DNA from: an uncultured Lachnospiraceae bacterium
GTDB lineage: Bacteria > Bacillota > Clostridia > Lachnospirales > Lachnospiraceae
Direction: 5' to 3'
Assembly: GCA_910579685.1 (NCBI GenBank)
Contig: CAJTVN010000013.1
Coordinates: 47,575-111,574 of the forward strand
Length of the DNA stretch: 64,000 nt
The position numbers were made by a program, and so were the translations under genes. Under the pieces are notes generated by a model that ran no database searches, was not told the origin of the DNA, and saw only the letters and a list, made by a program, of their open reading frames with translations. The first letter of the stretch is position 1. Each line of letters begins with the position of its first letter. This document shows, piece by piece, positions 8,395 to 18,290 of this stretch.

Positions 8395-9495
8395 ATGAGA
8401 CTGAATATTGCCTGCATTCCGGGAGACGGAATCGGCCCGGAAATCGTGGCGGAGGCCAAAAAGGTGCTTGCAAAGACGGCGTCCGTCTTTGGTCACGAAA
8501 TTGTTTACGAGGATCTTCTCATGGGAGGAGCTTCCATTGACGTACACGGAATTCCCCTTACGGACGAGACGGTTGCAAAGGCCAGGGCGGCGGATGCGGT
8601 CCTTATGGGCTCCATCGGGGGAAATACCACAACCTCTCCCTGGTATCAGCTGCCGCCGGAGAAAAGGCCGGAGGCCGGGCTTTTGAAAATCCGCAAGGAG
8701 CTGAATCTTTTTGCAAATCTGCGTCCCGCCGTGCTCTATGGCGAGCTTGCGGATGCCTGTCCCCTAAAGAAGGAGATCAGCGACGCCGGATTTGACATGC
8801 TGATCATGCGGGAACTCACCGGAGGTCTGTATTTTGGGGAACGCCGTACGGTGGAGGAAAACGGCGTGCGTAAGGCCATCGATACGCTGATCTATGACGA
8901 GAACGAGATCCGCAGGATTGCGATAAAAGGATTTGAGATTGCAAAAAAGCGCAGAGGAAAGGTGACAAGCGTTGACAAGGCGAATGTTCTGGATTCCTCG
9001 AGACTGTGGAGAAAAGTGGTGGAGGAGGTTGCCGCAGATTATCCCGGCGTGACCCTGGAACACATGCTGGTGGACAACTGTGCCATGCAGCTGGTGAAAG
9101 ACCCGGCGCAGTTCGATGTGATTCTCACGGAAAATATGTTCGGCGATATTTTGTCTGATGAGGCCAGCATGGTGACAGGTTCCATCGGTATGCTGGCCAG
9201 CGCTTCCCTGAACGACACAAAGTTCGGCCTGTATGAGCCAAGCCATGGTTCCGCTCCGGATATCGCAGGTAAGGATATGGCAAACCCCATTGCGACGATT
9301 CTTTCCGCCGCCATGATGCTGCGCTATAGCTTTGATCTGGATGCGGAGGCGGACGCCGTGGAACAGGCGGTCAAGACGATTTTGAACAGGGGATACCGTA
9401 CGGCGGATATTATGCCAAAGGGCGGGGATGTGACAGGCTGCACCCTCGTAGGCTGCAGGCAGATGGGTGATTTACTGGCAGATGAGATCAAGTAG
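8395..9495 (+). CDS. leuB: 3-isopropylmalate dehydrogenase
   Basis: LeuB performs the NAD-dependent oxidative decarboxylation of 3-isopropylmalate in leucine synthesis. The 366-residue protein begins with the typical IACIPGDGIGPEIVAEAKKVL. It has the substrate/metal segments TGGLYFGERR, DKANVLDSSRLWR and NMFGDILSDEASM, and the NAD-site segment YEPSHGSAPDIAGKDMANP. The ATG follows TTAGGAGGAAC. It heads a run of co-directional genes including ilvD and ilvB, so leucine and isoleucine/valine steps share an operon. leuA, leuC and leuD are not in the window. Confidence 0.97.
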   Translation: MRLNIACIPGDGIGPEIVAEAKKVLAKTASVFGHEIVYEDLLMGGASIDVHGIPLTDETVAKARAADAVLMGSIGGNTTTSPWYQLPPEKRPEAGLLKIRKELNLFANLRPAVLYGELADACPLKKEISDAGFDMLIMRELTGGLYFGERRTVEENGVRKAIDTLIYDENEIRRIAIKGFEIAKKRRGKVTSVDKANVLDSSRLWRKVVEEVAADYPGVTLEHMLVDNCAMQLVKDPAQFDVILTENMFGDILSDEASMVTGSIGMLASASLNDTKFGLYEPSHGSAPDIAGKDMANPIATILSAAMMLRYSFDLDAEADAVEQAVKTILNRGYRTADIMPKGGDVTGCTLVGCRQMGDLLADEIK

Positions 9496-11065
9496 ATTTG
9501 AGAGGATCCGAAACGATCCTGAAAAGGCGGGTTTTCTTCTTTTGATGGTCTGTATGACCCTGTACTATCTTTACCGGATGTTTGCCCTGACCCCCTGGTA
9601 TGACGAGCTTTATACCTACTATTTTTTTATCAGCAGAGGGCCGGTCTATGCGGCGATTCACTGGCCCCTGCCCAACAATCATGTAGGCTACTCGGTGCTG
9701 TCTGGCGTTCTTAACTGTCTTGGGAATCCCTATATCGGACTTCGGGGAGTGAGCTTTCTGTGCGCTCTGGCCAATCTGGCGCTTCTGTTTGGCATAGGGA
9801 GGCGTTATCTGAAAAGAGGCCTGTCCCTTGCGGCGGTACTGTTTTATTTGTCCATGAACCTGGTTAACCAGCTTGCGGTGCAGGGCAGGGGCTATACGCT
9901 TGGGATCACCTGTTATCTGCTGTCCTTTTTCAGCCTGATAAGGATTTGCGGGAAGGAAAAGGCCGGGCGGCGTTATTATGTGCTGTTTGCCCTTTCCCTG
10001 GTGCTGGGGCTTTACACCCTTACCAGCGATGTATACTGGGTGCTTCCGGTCTGTACTGCGGGAGGCATTTATCTCCTCTATCAGGGGCTTCTGGAGCGAA
10101 AAGAGAAAAGGGAGCCGTGCGGATGCCCTTCCCTGCGAAAGCTGGCCGGCCTTGTGGGAGCCAGCCTTGCGGCGGCCGTCATGACCCTTGGACTGTATGG
10201 GATCATCTGGCTTGCCATCGGCTCCAATCTTCTGGTAAAGGAGGAGGGGAGCGGATTTTTTGGAATGGGTCATGTGGAAGTGATTTTAAAGGCGCCCTTG
10301 AAGGCGATAGGGACAGGAATGGATTATATGCTTGCCACTCCTTATATTCAGAGTGTGGAGAGGGCGGGCTTTTTGGGGCGTTTCGGAGAATGGATTCTGA
10401 ACCTGTTTAACTGGTATTACGACGGCCTTTCCCTTGTGACCGCAGGGGTGTTTGCGTTCGGAGCCCTGTTCCTCTTTAGCAAAATCAGAAAAGGGATGAG
10501 AGCGGGGCAGGGAGATTCGCTGCTGCTTTTTCTGTTCCTGCTTTGCGGGATCGTACTGACGCCGGTCTTTTTGATCCTGCAGTGCGCGCTTCCCTATTAC
10601 CGGGTGTTTGCTTACGGCGGCGTGTTGCTTTGTTTTCTGCTGGTCCTTATCTTGCAGCAGTTTGACAAAGACAGGGCAGGGGCTCTTGGAATTTTACTTT
10701 CCCTTGCGCTGGCCTTCTTCTGCTTTGGATTTCGGGGATACCAGAACCAGTACAGTATGCGGGAATACGAGATTCAGGACGCCCTCTCCCACGGCGGGAT
10801 TGACCAGGCGCAGAACCTGTGCGTGACGGACTGCACCCAGCAGTATCTGATGAAGTTTTTGTATGATATCACCTGTGAAAATACGCAGATCGAGGGAGCT
10901 GAGCTGGTTCTTTTGGATAAAAGAATGCTGGATCCCGGCTTTGAGGAGATGGTGTGGGAATTCTATCATTATTATGACACGATTCCGTGGGATTATATGG
11001 AGGACTCCATGGAGCCTGTCTATGAAAATGAAAGCTTTGTGTTATACAGGCGAAGCGGCAGATAG
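9482..11065 (+). CDS. Polytopic membrane protein resembling GT-C glycosyltransferases
   Basis: I prefer the ATG at 9482, giving 527 residues and a 14-nt overlap with leuB. A GTG at 9467 is also in frame. There are about ten hydrophobic segments. The first extracytoplasmic loop carries an acidic motif (TPWYDELYTYYFF) of the kind that coordinates metal and lipid phosphate in PMT/ArnT-like GT-C enzymes, and ALRGVS-type loops follow. A soluble C-terminal tail starts around residue 440. The likely role is transfer of a sugar from a lipid carrier to a surface acceptor, but donor and acceptor are unknown. Its tight overlap with leuB and position before ilvD place a surface-glycosylation candidate inside an amino-acid operon. 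Confidence 0.6.
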   Translation: MRSSRFERIRNDPEKAGFLLLMVCMTLYYLYRMFALTPWYDELYTYYFFISRGPVYAAIHWPLPNNHVGYSVLSGVLNCLGNPYIGLRGVSFLCALANLALLFGIGRRYLKRGLSLAAVLFYLSMNLVNQLAVQGRGYTLGITCYLLSFFSLIRICGKEKAGRRYYVLFALSLVLGLYTLTSDVYWVLPVCTAGGIYLLYQGLLERKEKREPCGCPSLRKLAGLVGASLAAAVMTLGLYGIIWLAIGSNLLVKEEGSGFFGMGHVEVILKAPLKAIGTGMDYMLATPYIQSVERAGFLGRFGEWILNLFNWYYDGLSLVTAGVFAFGALFLFSKIRKGMRAGQGDSLLLFLFLLCGIVLTPVFLILQCALPYYRVFAYGGVLLCFLLVLILQQFDKDRAGALGILLSLALAFFCFGFRGYQNQYSMREYEIQDALSHGGIDQAQNLCVTDCTQQYLMKFLYDITCENTQIEGAELVLLDKRMLDPGFEEMVWEFYHYYDTIPWDYMEDSMEPVYENESFVLYRRSGR

Positions 11066-11112
11066 CTGCCGTTTCCAATTCTTAAACAAGATAAGCGGAA
11101 GGAGTAAGAAGA

Positions 11113-12795
11113 ATGAGAAGTGATCATGTAAAAGCAGGTATACAGCAGGCTCCTCACAGAAGCCTGTTCAACGCCCTTGGATTTACCCGGGAGGAGATGC
11201 AAAAGCCCATGGTGGGCATTGTCAGCTCCTACAATGAGATTGTTCCCGGACATATGAATCTTGACAAGATTGTGGAAGCGGTAAAGCTTGGCGTTGCCGA
11301 GGCGGGCGGCGTTCCCGTGGTGTTTCCCGCCATTGCGGTGTGCGACGGAATTGCCATGGGCCATGTGGGAATGAAATATTCTCTGGTAACAAGAGATCTG
11401 ATTGCGGATTCCACGGAATGTATGGCGCTGGCCCACCAGTTTGATGCGCTTGTAATGGTTCCGAACTGTGACAAAAACGTGCCGGGCCTTTTGATGGCGG
11501 CAGCCAGAATCAACGTGCCCACGGTATTCGTGTCCGGAGGGCCCATGCTTGCGGGACGTGTGAAGGGGCAGAAGAGAAGCCTGTCCTCCATGTTTGAGGC
11601 GGTAGGCTCCCATGCGGCAGGGACAATGACCGAGGAGGAAGTGAGAGAGTTTGAGGAAAAGGTGTGCCCTACCTGCGGTTCCTGTTCCGGCATGTACACG
11701 GCGAATTCCATGAACTGCCTGACAGAGGCTCTGGGAATGGGGCTTGGAGGAAACGGAACCATACCGGCCGTATATTCCGAGAGGATTAAGCTGGCAAAGC
11801 ATGCCGGCATGGCGGTGATGGAGATGTACCGGAAGAACATCTGTCCCAGGGATATCATGACAAAAGATGCGATCTTAAATGCCCTTACCGTGGATATGGC
11901 CCTGGGATGCTCCACCAATTCCATGCTGCATCTTCCGGCAATCGCCCACGAGGTAGGCTTTGATTTTGATATCGCCTTTGCCAACGAGATCAGTGCAAAG
12001 ACGCCAAATCTCTGCCATCTGGCGCCGGCAGGCCCGACCTATATGGAAGATTTGAACGAGGCGGGCGGCGTTTATGCGGTGATGAAGGAGCTGGCCGATG
12101 CGGGGCTTCTTAATCTGGGATGTCTGACGGTCAGCGGAAAGACCATCGGGGAGTGTATCGAGGGTGCGGTAAACAGGGATCCGCAGGTGATACGCCCTCT
12201 TGACAACCCCTACTCGGCAACGGGCGGACTTGCGGTTCTGAAGGGAAATCTTGCCCCGGACGGAAGTGTGGTGAAGCGCTCCGCAGTGGTGGAGGAAATG
12301 ATGGTTCACGAAGGGCCGGCAAGAGTCTTTGACTGTGAGGAGGATGCCATCGAGGCCATAAAGGGCGGAAAGATCGTGGCCGGCGACGTGGTGGTAATCC
12401 GCTATGAGGGGCCTAAAGGCGGACCCGGTATGCGGGAAATGCTGAACCCGACCTCGGCCATTGCGGGAATGGGGCTGGGCTCCAGCGTGGCCCTGATCAC
12501 GGACGGACGCTTCTCCGGTGCGTCCAGAGGCGCATCCATCGGTCATGTATCTCCGGAGGCCGCCGTGGGCGGTCCCATCGCACTGGTGGAGGAGGGGGAT
12601 ATGATCCGAATCGATATTCCTCAGATGAAGCTCGAGGTCAAAATTTCGGATGAAGAGATGGAGGCGAGAAGGACAAAATGGCAGCCAAGACAGCCCAAAG
12701 TCACAGGCGGCTATCTTTCCAGGTACAGGGAGCTTGTGACCAGTGGAAACCGGGGAGCCATTCTGGAGATTCCCAAAGGATTTCAGGGAAAGTAA
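11113..12795 (+). CDS. ilvD: Dihydroxy-acid dehydratase
   Basis: IlvD dehydrates 2,3-dihydroxy acids in valine, isoleucine and pantothenate synthesis and carries an iron-sulfur cluster. The 560-residue protein shows the cluster cysteines in LVMVPNCDKNVPG and CPTCGSCSGMYTANSMNCL, and the conserved DGRFSGASRGASIGHVSPEA near the C-terminus. The length is typical. The start follows GGAAGGAGTAAGAA. ilvB begins 24 bp after its stop, clearly the same transcript. Confidence 0.97.
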   Translation: MRSDHVKAGIQQAPHRSLFNALGFTREEMQKPMVGIVSSYNEIVPGHMNLDKIVEAVKLGVAEAGGVPVVFPAIAVCDGIAMGHVGMKYSLVTRDLIADSTECMALAHQFDALVMVPNCDKNVPGLLMAAARINVPTVFVSGGPMLAGRVKGQKRSLSSMFEAVGSHAAGTMTEEEVREFEEKVCPTCGSCSGMYTANSMNCLTEALGMGLGGNGTIPAVYSERIKLAKHAGMAVMEMYRKNICPRDIMTKDAILNALTVDMALGCSTNSMLHLPAIAHEVGFDFDIAFANEISAKTPNLCHLAPAGPTYMEDLNEAGGVYAVMKELADAGLLNLGCLTVSGKTIGECIEGAVNRDPQVIRPLDNPYSATGGLAVLKGNLAPDGSVVKRSAVVEEMMVHEGPARVFDCEEDAIEAIKGGKIVAGDVVVIRYEGPKGGPGMREMLNPTSAIAGMGLGSSVALITDGRFSGASRGASIGHVSPEAAVGGPIALVEEGDMIRIDIPQMKLEVKISDEEMEARRTKWQPRQPKVTGGYLSRYRELVTSGNRGAILEIPKGFQGK

Positions 12796-12819
12796 ACAGA
12801 GGTAAGGAGGAGAGAGTTT

Positions 12820-14499
12820 ATGCAGCTGACAGGTGCGCAAATCGTTGTGGAATGTCTGAAGGAACAGGGAGTGGACACCGTCTTCGGCTATCCGGGAGGG
12901 ACGATTTTAAATGTATATGACGCTTTGTATCAACACAGTGAGGAGATCCGGCATATTCTGACCTCCCACGAGCAGGGAGCCGCCCATGCGGCGGACGGAT
13001 ACGCCAGGGCTACCGGAAAGGTTGGCGTGTGCCTTGCCACCAGCGGGCCGGGGGCGACCAATCTTGTGACAGGAATCGCAACGGCCTATATGGATTCCGT
13101 CCCCATGGTTGCGATCACCTGCAATGTGAATCTGCCGCTCCTTGGAAAGGATTCCTTCCAGGAGGTGGATATTGCGGGAGTGACCATGCCGATCACTAAG
13201 CACGGCTATATCGTGAAGGATGTCTCCATTCTGGCGGATACCCTGCGCAGAGCCTTTTCCATTGCAAGATCCGGCCGGCCCGGTCCTGTCCTTGTGGATA
13301 TCACCAAGGACGTGACCGCAAATATCTGGGAGTATGAAAGAAAAATGCCCGAGCCCGTAACAACGGTGTGCAAATATACCGGGGAGGATATCAAGAGGGC
13401 GGTGGAGCTGATCAAAAAGGCTCAAAAGCCTTATATTTACGTGGGCGGAGGCGCAGTGATCTCGGGAGCCTTCCGGGAGGTGAGGGAGCTGTCCGGTCGG
13501 ATTGACGCCCCGGTGTGCGACACACTGATGGGTAAGGGCGTCATGGACGGACATAGCGAGTATTATACCGGTATGATCGGTATGCACGGAACCAAGGCTT
13601 CCAACTTCGGCGTGAATGACTGTGATCTTCTCATTGCCCTTGGCGCAAGGTTTTCAGACCGGGTTGTGGGAAACGCTTCCAGATTCGCTTCCGGGGCCAA
13701 AGTGCTTCACATTGATATTGACGCTGCCGAGATTAATAAGAACATTCATTCCGATGCCAGCGTGGTAGGTGATTTAAAGGAAATACTCGAGAAAATAAAC
13801 GCAGAGCTGCCCAGGCTGGAACATCCCGAATGGATCTCGCATATAAAGGAGTTAAAGGAGAAATATCCGTTGAATTACGATCCAAACGGGTTATCCTGTC
13901 CCTATATCATGGAGGAGATCGACCGGATCACCAAGGGAGAGGCTGTTATCACCACGGATGTGGGACAGCATCAGATGTGGGCGGCGCAGTACTACAAATA
14001 TTCCGAGCCGAGAACCTTCCTTTCCTCAGGCGGGCTGGGCACCATGGGCTATGGGCTGGGAGCCTGTATCGGGGCAAAAACGGGAAGACCGGACAAGGTA
14101 TGCATCAACATTGCCGGGGATGGGTGCTTCCGCATGAACATGAACGAGCTGGCGACGGCCAGCCGTTATGAGATACCGATTATCCAGGTGGTCATCAATA
14201 ACCATGTACTGGGAATGGTGAGACAGTGGCAGACTCTTTTCTATGGAAAGAGGTATTCCCAGACCGTGTTAAACGACAGCGTGGACTTTTGCATGGTTGC
14301 AAAGGGACTTGGCTGTGAGGCCATTAGGGTTACGAAGAGGGAGGAGGCCGCCGATGCCATTCAGTGGGCTGTGGATTTGAAAAAGCCGGTGGTGATTGAG
14401 TGTGTGATCCCAGAGGACGACAAGGTATTCCCCATGGTGCCTGCAGGTGCGCCCATCAGCGAGGCGTTTGATGCGACGGATTTAGAAAATAACGGTTAA
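12820..14499 (+). CDS. ilvB: Acetolactate synthase large subunit (locus 1)
   Basis: This ThDP enzyme condenses pyruvate with pyruvate or 2-oxobutyrate, the first common step of branched-chain synthesis. The 559-residue protein has the N-terminal VFGYPGGTILNVYDAL, the catalytic Glu in LTSHEQGAAHAADGYARATG, the FAD/substrate segment GKDSFQEVDIAG and the ThDP-magnesium motif GDGCFRMNMNELATASRYEIP. These are hallmarks of a true IlvB. No small-subunit gene adjoins it. The small subunits in this window lie 43 kb away with the second large-subunit gene. The start follows AAGGAGGAGAG. Confidence 0.95.
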   Translation: MQLTGAQIVVECLKEQGVDTVFGYPGGTILNVYDALYQHSEEIRHILTSHEQGAAHAADGYARATGKVGVCLATSGPGATNLVTGIATAYMDSVPMVAITCNVNLPLLGKDSFQEVDIAGVTMPITKHGYIVKDVSILADTLRRAFSIARSGRPGPVLVDITKDVTANIWEYERKMPEPVTTVCKYTGEDIKRAVELIKKAQKPYIYVGGGAVISGAFREVRELSGRIDAPVCDTLMGKGVMDGHSEYYTGMIGMHGTKASNFGVNDCDLLIALGARFSDRVVGNASRFASGAKVLHIDIDAAEINKNIHSDASVVGDLKEILEKINAELPRLEHPEWISHIKELKEKYPLNYDPNGLSCPYIMEEIDRITKGEAVITTDVGQHQMWAAQYYKYSEPRTFLSSGGLGTMGYGLGACIGAKTGRPDKVCINIAGDGCFRMNMNELATASRYEIPIIQVVINNHVLGMVRQWQTLFYGKRYSQTVLNDSVDFCMVAKGLGCEAIRVTKREEAADAIQWAVDLKKPVVIECVIPEDDKVFPMVPAGAPISEAFDATDLENNG

Positions 14500-14500
14500 G

Positions 14501-15904
14501 ATGAAAAAGAAAGCATTTGTTAAAGGCTGCGTCATAGCCGCCTGCGTGATACTGGTCTCGCTGTTTGCCATGTACCTGGCACTTTCCAGATATTACAGCG
14601 GAGGATTCAGCTACGGGACATGGATCAACGGTATTTACTGTACGGGAAAGAGCGTCAGCGAGGCAAATGAGGCGCTCCTTTCCCAGTGCGGGTACGGAGG
14701 GCTTGCCATCTCCATGGGAGACGGAAGATTTTATACCATTCTGCCTTCGGACGTGAATTTCTCCGCTACCTTTCAAGAGCCTTTGGAGAAGTATCTGCAA
14801 AGGCAGAATCCTTATCTGTGGATTGACAATCTGATCGGAACCCACGGGGAAAAGGAGATTTCCCCTGCGGTGTCCTATGATAAAAAACTGTTTGAGGATA
14901 AGCTGGAGAGCTTTGGAATTCTGACAGATCCCCCGGATTCAGATCTGAAGATCGAGATCCAAAAAGGGGAAGAGGGGTATTACCTGGTAAACGAGCGGCA
15001 AGATGTGTTTGACACTGCCCTGGCGAAAGAGCTGATTCAGAATGCGTTTGAGACCATGGAGCCCGAACTGGATTTGAGAGCGCAGGGCTGCTACAGAGAT
15101 CTTCCCCTTACCCAGGAGATGGAGGATACGCTTCGGCTGTGGGAACAGGTTTCAAAGTGGCAGGACTGCGGGATTGTATACCGGTTCGGCGAGGAAGAGG
15201 TTCCTGTGGATTCCGGGACGGCCAGCGGGTTTATCCGGCTTGACGAGAGTGGAAATTTTGCGCTGGATCCGGATGGAAAGCTCTGCATAGACGAGGAAAA
15301 GGTTTTCGCTTTTGTGGATGAGCTGGCAGGTCGGTATGATACGGTGGGAGCGGCCAGGGATTTTCATTCCACCAGAGGGGATATTGTCAAGGTGGAGGGC
15401 GGTATCTACGGCAACAAGATCGATACGGAGGCGGAGAAGGAATATCTTCTGGATGCGTTTCAGAAGCGAAAAAGAGAGGTACATACGCCGGCATACAGCC
15501 AGCAGGCGAAGGCGCAGGGACTTGACGATATCGGGGACACTTATATCGAGGTGGATATGACGCAGCAGATGCTCTATTACTATGTGGAGGGAGAGCTTGT
15601 GATCGAAACGCCGGTTGTGACAGGAAATACTTCTTTAAGAAGGGGAACCCCCAGCGGCACAAATTATGTCTACGCCAAACAGCGGAACCGGACGCTGCGG
15701 GGGCCGGATTATGCATCCTTTGTGAAATACTGGATTCCTGTGTGCGGAAATATCGGGATTCACGACGCTTCCTGGAGGAGCACGTATGGCGGTGAAATTT
15801 ATAAGAGGAATGGCTCCCATGGCTGCATCAACACGCCCCATGACGAGGTCTCCAGGCTTTACGAGATGGTGGAAGTCGGTACGCCCTGTATCATGTTTTA
15901 CTGA
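14501..15904 (+). CDS. Membrane-anchored L,D-transpeptidase (YkuD) with a peptidoglycan-binding-like domain
   Basis: The 467-residue protein has an N-terminal membrane anchor (VIAACVILVSLFAMYLAL, about residues 11-28). A long extracytoplasmic region, which includes a PG_binding_4/VanW-neighbour type module, follows. A C-terminal YkuD catalytic domain runs from about 345 to 467, with the active-site signature GIHDASW followed by GSHGCINTP (His and Cys). Such enzymes form 3-3 cross-links in peptidoglycan or attach proteins to it. It starts one base after the ilvB stop without a clear ribosome binding site, suggesting translational coupling. A cell-wall enzyme at the end of a branched-chain operon is unexpected. 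Confidence 0.9.
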   Translation: MKKKAFVKGCVIAACVILVSLFAMYLALSRYYSGGFSYGTWINGIYCTGKSVSEANEALLSQCGYGGLAISMGDGRFYTILPSDVNFSATFQEPLEKYLQRQNPYLWIDNLIGTHGEKEISPAVSYDKKLFEDKLESFGILTDPPDSDLKIEIQKGEEGYYLVNERQDVFDTALAKELIQNAFETMEPELDLRAQGCYRDLPLTQEMEDTLRLWEQVSKWQDCGIVYRFGEEEVPVDSGTASGFIRLDESGNFALDPDGKLCIDEEKVFAFVDELAGRYDTVGAARDFHSTRGDIVKVEGGIYGNKIDTEAEKEYLLDAFQKRKREVHTPAYSQQAKAQGLDDIGDTYIEVDMTQQMLYYYVEGELVIETPVVTGNTSLRRGTPSGTNYVYAKQRNRTLRGPDYASFVKYWIPVCGNIGIHDASWRSTYGGEIYKRNGSHGCINTPHDEVSRLYEMVEVGTPCIMFY

Positions 15905-15940
15905 GTGAGTTTTTTCTGATGCGGTATTTTAACAGGGCAG

Positions 15941-15969
15941 TTGACTAAAGCGTTAAATCGGTTTACAAT
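15941..15969 (+). promoter_or_regulatory. Promoter of serC-serA
   Basis: TTGACT (15941-15946), 17 bp and TACAAT (15964-15969) form a near-consensus promoter 49 bp before the serC start. Confidence 0.75.
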
Positions 15970-16017
15970 AGTTTGAAATGATTTTGGGGGAAATACCCCA
16001 GGCAGGAGGAAGATAAA

Positions 16018-17109
16018 GTGTCCAGAGTTTACAACTTTTCAGCGGGTCCCGCAGTCTTACCCGAGGAAGTATTGAAAGAAGCTGCGCAGGAAATGTCAGA
16101 TTACAGGGGTTGCGGAATGTCCGTGATGGAGATGAGCCATCGTTCCAAGGTTTATGATACCATTATCAAGGAAGCGGAGGCAGATCTTCGTGACCTTATG
16201 AAGATCCCTGACAATTATAAGGTGCTGTTTTTGCAGGGAGGCGCGAGTTTGCAGTTTGCCATGATTCCCATGAATCTGATGAAGAACAGGAAGGCTGCGT
16301 ACATTGTGACCGGCCAGTGGGCAAAGAAGGCTTACCAGGAGGCAAAGCTTTACGGTGAGGCTGTGGAGGTTGCCTCCTCAGCGGATGAGACTTTTTCCTA
16401 TATCCCGGACTGTTCGGATCTTCCGATCCCGGAGGATGCGGATTATGTCTATATCTGTGAGAACAATACCATATACGGAACGAAGTTTAAGACGCTGCCG
16501 GACACCAAGGGGCATACGCTGGTGGCGGACGTGTCCTCCTGCTTTTTGTCGGAGCCGGTGGATGTGTCCAGATACGGCGTGATCTATGGCGGGGTTCAGA
16601 AGAATATCGGACCTGCGGGAGTTGTGATTGTGATCATCCGGGAGGATCTGATCACGGAGGATACGCTGCCCGGGACGCCTACCATGATGAAGTACAAGAT
16701 TCATGCGGACGCACAGTCCCTTTACAACACGCCTCCCGCCTATGGAATTTATATCTGCGGTAAGGTGTTCAAGTGGCTGAAGAAGCAGGGCGGCCTTGAG
16801 GCCATGAAGCAGTACAATGAAAAGAAGGCGAAGATTCTTTACGATTTTCTGGATGAGAGCAGGCTCTTTAAGGGAACGGTGCGAAGGCAGGACCGCTCTC
16901 TGATGAACGTTCCCTTTGTGACGGGAGACGAGCAGCTGGATGCCAGATTCGTAAAGGAAGCCAAAGAAGCGGGCTTTGAGAATCTCAAGGGGCACAGGTC
17001 GGTAGGCGGCATGCGAGCCAGCATCTATAACGCAATGCCAATCGAAGGCGTAGAGAAGCTGGTGGAGTTTATGCGGGAATTTGAAAGGAGAACAGCCGAA
17101 AATGTTTAA
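16018..17109 (+). CDS. serC: Phosphoserine aminotransferase
   Basis: SerC makes O-phosphoserine from 3-phosphohydroxypyruvate with PLP and glutamate. The 363-residue protein starts VYNFSAGPAVLPEEVLKEAA and contains FLQGGASLQFAMIPMNL. The PLP lysine is in YGGVQKNIGPAGVV, and the C-terminal segment is HRSVGGMRASIYNAMP. The GTG start is fixed by AGGAGGAAGATAAA. Its stop overlaps the serA start by 8 bp, so the two sequential serine-pathway enzymes are translationally coupled. Confidence 0.97.
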   Translation: MSRVYNFSAGPAVLPEEVLKEAAQEMSDYRGCGMSVMEMSHRSKVYDTIIKEAEADLRDLMKIPDNYKVLFLQGGASLQFAMIPMNLMKNRKAAYIVTGQWAKKAYQEAKLYGEAVEVASSADETFSYIPDCSDLPIPEDADYVYICENNTIYGTKFKTLPDTKGHTLVADVSSCFLSEPVDVSRYGVIYGGVQKNIGPAGVVIVIIREDLITEDTLPGTPTMMKYKIHADAQSLYNTPPAYGIYICGKVFKWLKKQGGLEAMKQYNEKKAKILYDFLDESRLFKGTVRRQDRSLMNVPFVTGDEQLDARFVKEAKEAGFENLKGHRSVGGMRASIYNAMPIEGVEKLVEFMREFERRTAENV

Positions 17110-18265
17110 ATATTATTGTCTCAATCCCATCGCACAGGTGGGGCTTGAAAAGTTCACGGAGGAATTTGAACAGACAAAGGCCGTGGAAGAGGCCCAGGGC
17201 ATTCTTGTGAGAAGCGCAGCCATGCACGACATGGAGCTTTCCGACAATCTGCTGGCCGTCGCCAGGGCGGGTGCGGGATACAACAACATTCCGCTTGAGA
17301 GATGTGCGGAAAAGGGAATCGTGGTATTCAACACGCCGGGAGCAAATGCCAACGGAGTAAAGGAGCTTGTGATCGCAGGCATGCTTCTGGCCTGCCGGGA
17401 TATTGTGGGAGGAATCAACTGGGCCAAGTCCGCAAAGGATGATCCGGATATCGCCAAAGCCACGGAGAAGGAGAAAAAGAAGTTTGCCGGCACGGAAGTG
17501 CAGGATAAAAAGCTTGGGATTATCGGTCTCGGGGCAATTGGCGTAAAGGTTGCCAATGTGGCGAAGTATATGGGGATGGAGGTATATGGCTATGACCCTT
17601 ATGTTTCCGTGGATGCGGCCTGGAATCTGAGCCGGGATGTGAAGCATGTGCTGAATGTGGAAGACATCTATGAGCAGTGCGACATTATCACCATCCATGT
17701 GCCTCTTCTGGACTCCACGAAGGGAATGATCGACAGCCAGGCAATCGACCGGATGAAGGACGGCGTGATCCTCTTAAACTTCGCAAGAGATCTTCTGGTG
17801 AAGGAGGAGGATGTAATTGAGGGAATTAAGGCGGGAAAGATCCGCAAGTATGTGACGGATTTCCCCAATCCGGTTACGGCGGGCCAGGAAGGCTGTATCG
17901 TGATTCCCCATCTCGGTGCGTCCACTTCCGAGTCTGAGGATAACTGCGCCAAAATGGCGGTAAAGGAAATGATGAATTATCTCAAAAACGGCAATATTGT
18001 CAACAGCGTCAACTATCCGAACTGCGATATGGGAGTGTGCACCCAGGCGGGGCGTGTGGCCATATTCCACAAAAATATTGCAAATATGATTACCAAGTTT
18101 ACGGCATGCTTTGGCGATGAGGGGATTAATATCACGGATATGACAAACAAGTCAAAGGGCGAGGTGGCGTACACGATGCTGGATCTGGAACAGCCTGCCA
18201 GGGAGGAAATGATTGAAAAGCTTCAGTCGATCAAGGGCGTGTTCCGGGTAAGAGTGGTAAAATAA
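17102..18265 (+). CDS. serA: D-3-phosphoglycerate dehydrogenase
   Basis: SerA oxidises 3-phosphoglycerate to 3-phosphohydroxypyruvate, the committed step to serine. The 387-residue protein has the NAD-binding segment LGIIGLGAIGVKVANVAKYMG. The catalytic His is in CIVIPHLGASTSESEDN, with Arg/Glu positions in ILLNFARDLLVKE. A C-terminal ACT domain (about 318-387) probably mediates serine feedback. It is a short type without the intervening domain. The ATG at 17102 lies within the last codons of serC and follows GGAAAGGAG. Confidence 0.97.
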   Translation: MFKYYCLNPIAQVGLEKFTEEFEQTKAVEEAQGILVRSAAMHDMELSDNLLAVARAGAGYNNIPLERCAEKGIVVFNTPGANANGVKELVIAGMLLACRDIVGGINWAKSAKDDPDIAKATEKEKKKFAGTEVQDKKLGIIGLGAIGVKVANVAKYMGMEVYGYDPYVSVDAAWNLSRDVKHVLNVEDIYEQCDIITIHVPLLDSTKGMIDSQAIDRMKDGVILLNFARDLLVKEEDVIEGIKAGKIRKYVTDFPNPVTAGQEGCIVIPHLGASTSESEDNCAKMAVKEMMNYLKNGNIVNSVNYPNCDMGVCTQAGRVAIFHKNIANMITKFTACFGDEGINITDMTNKSKGEVAYTMLDLEQPAREEMIEKLQSIKGVFRVRVVK

Positions 18266-18290
18266 ATTGATGCAGGGCATTTGGGACAGC

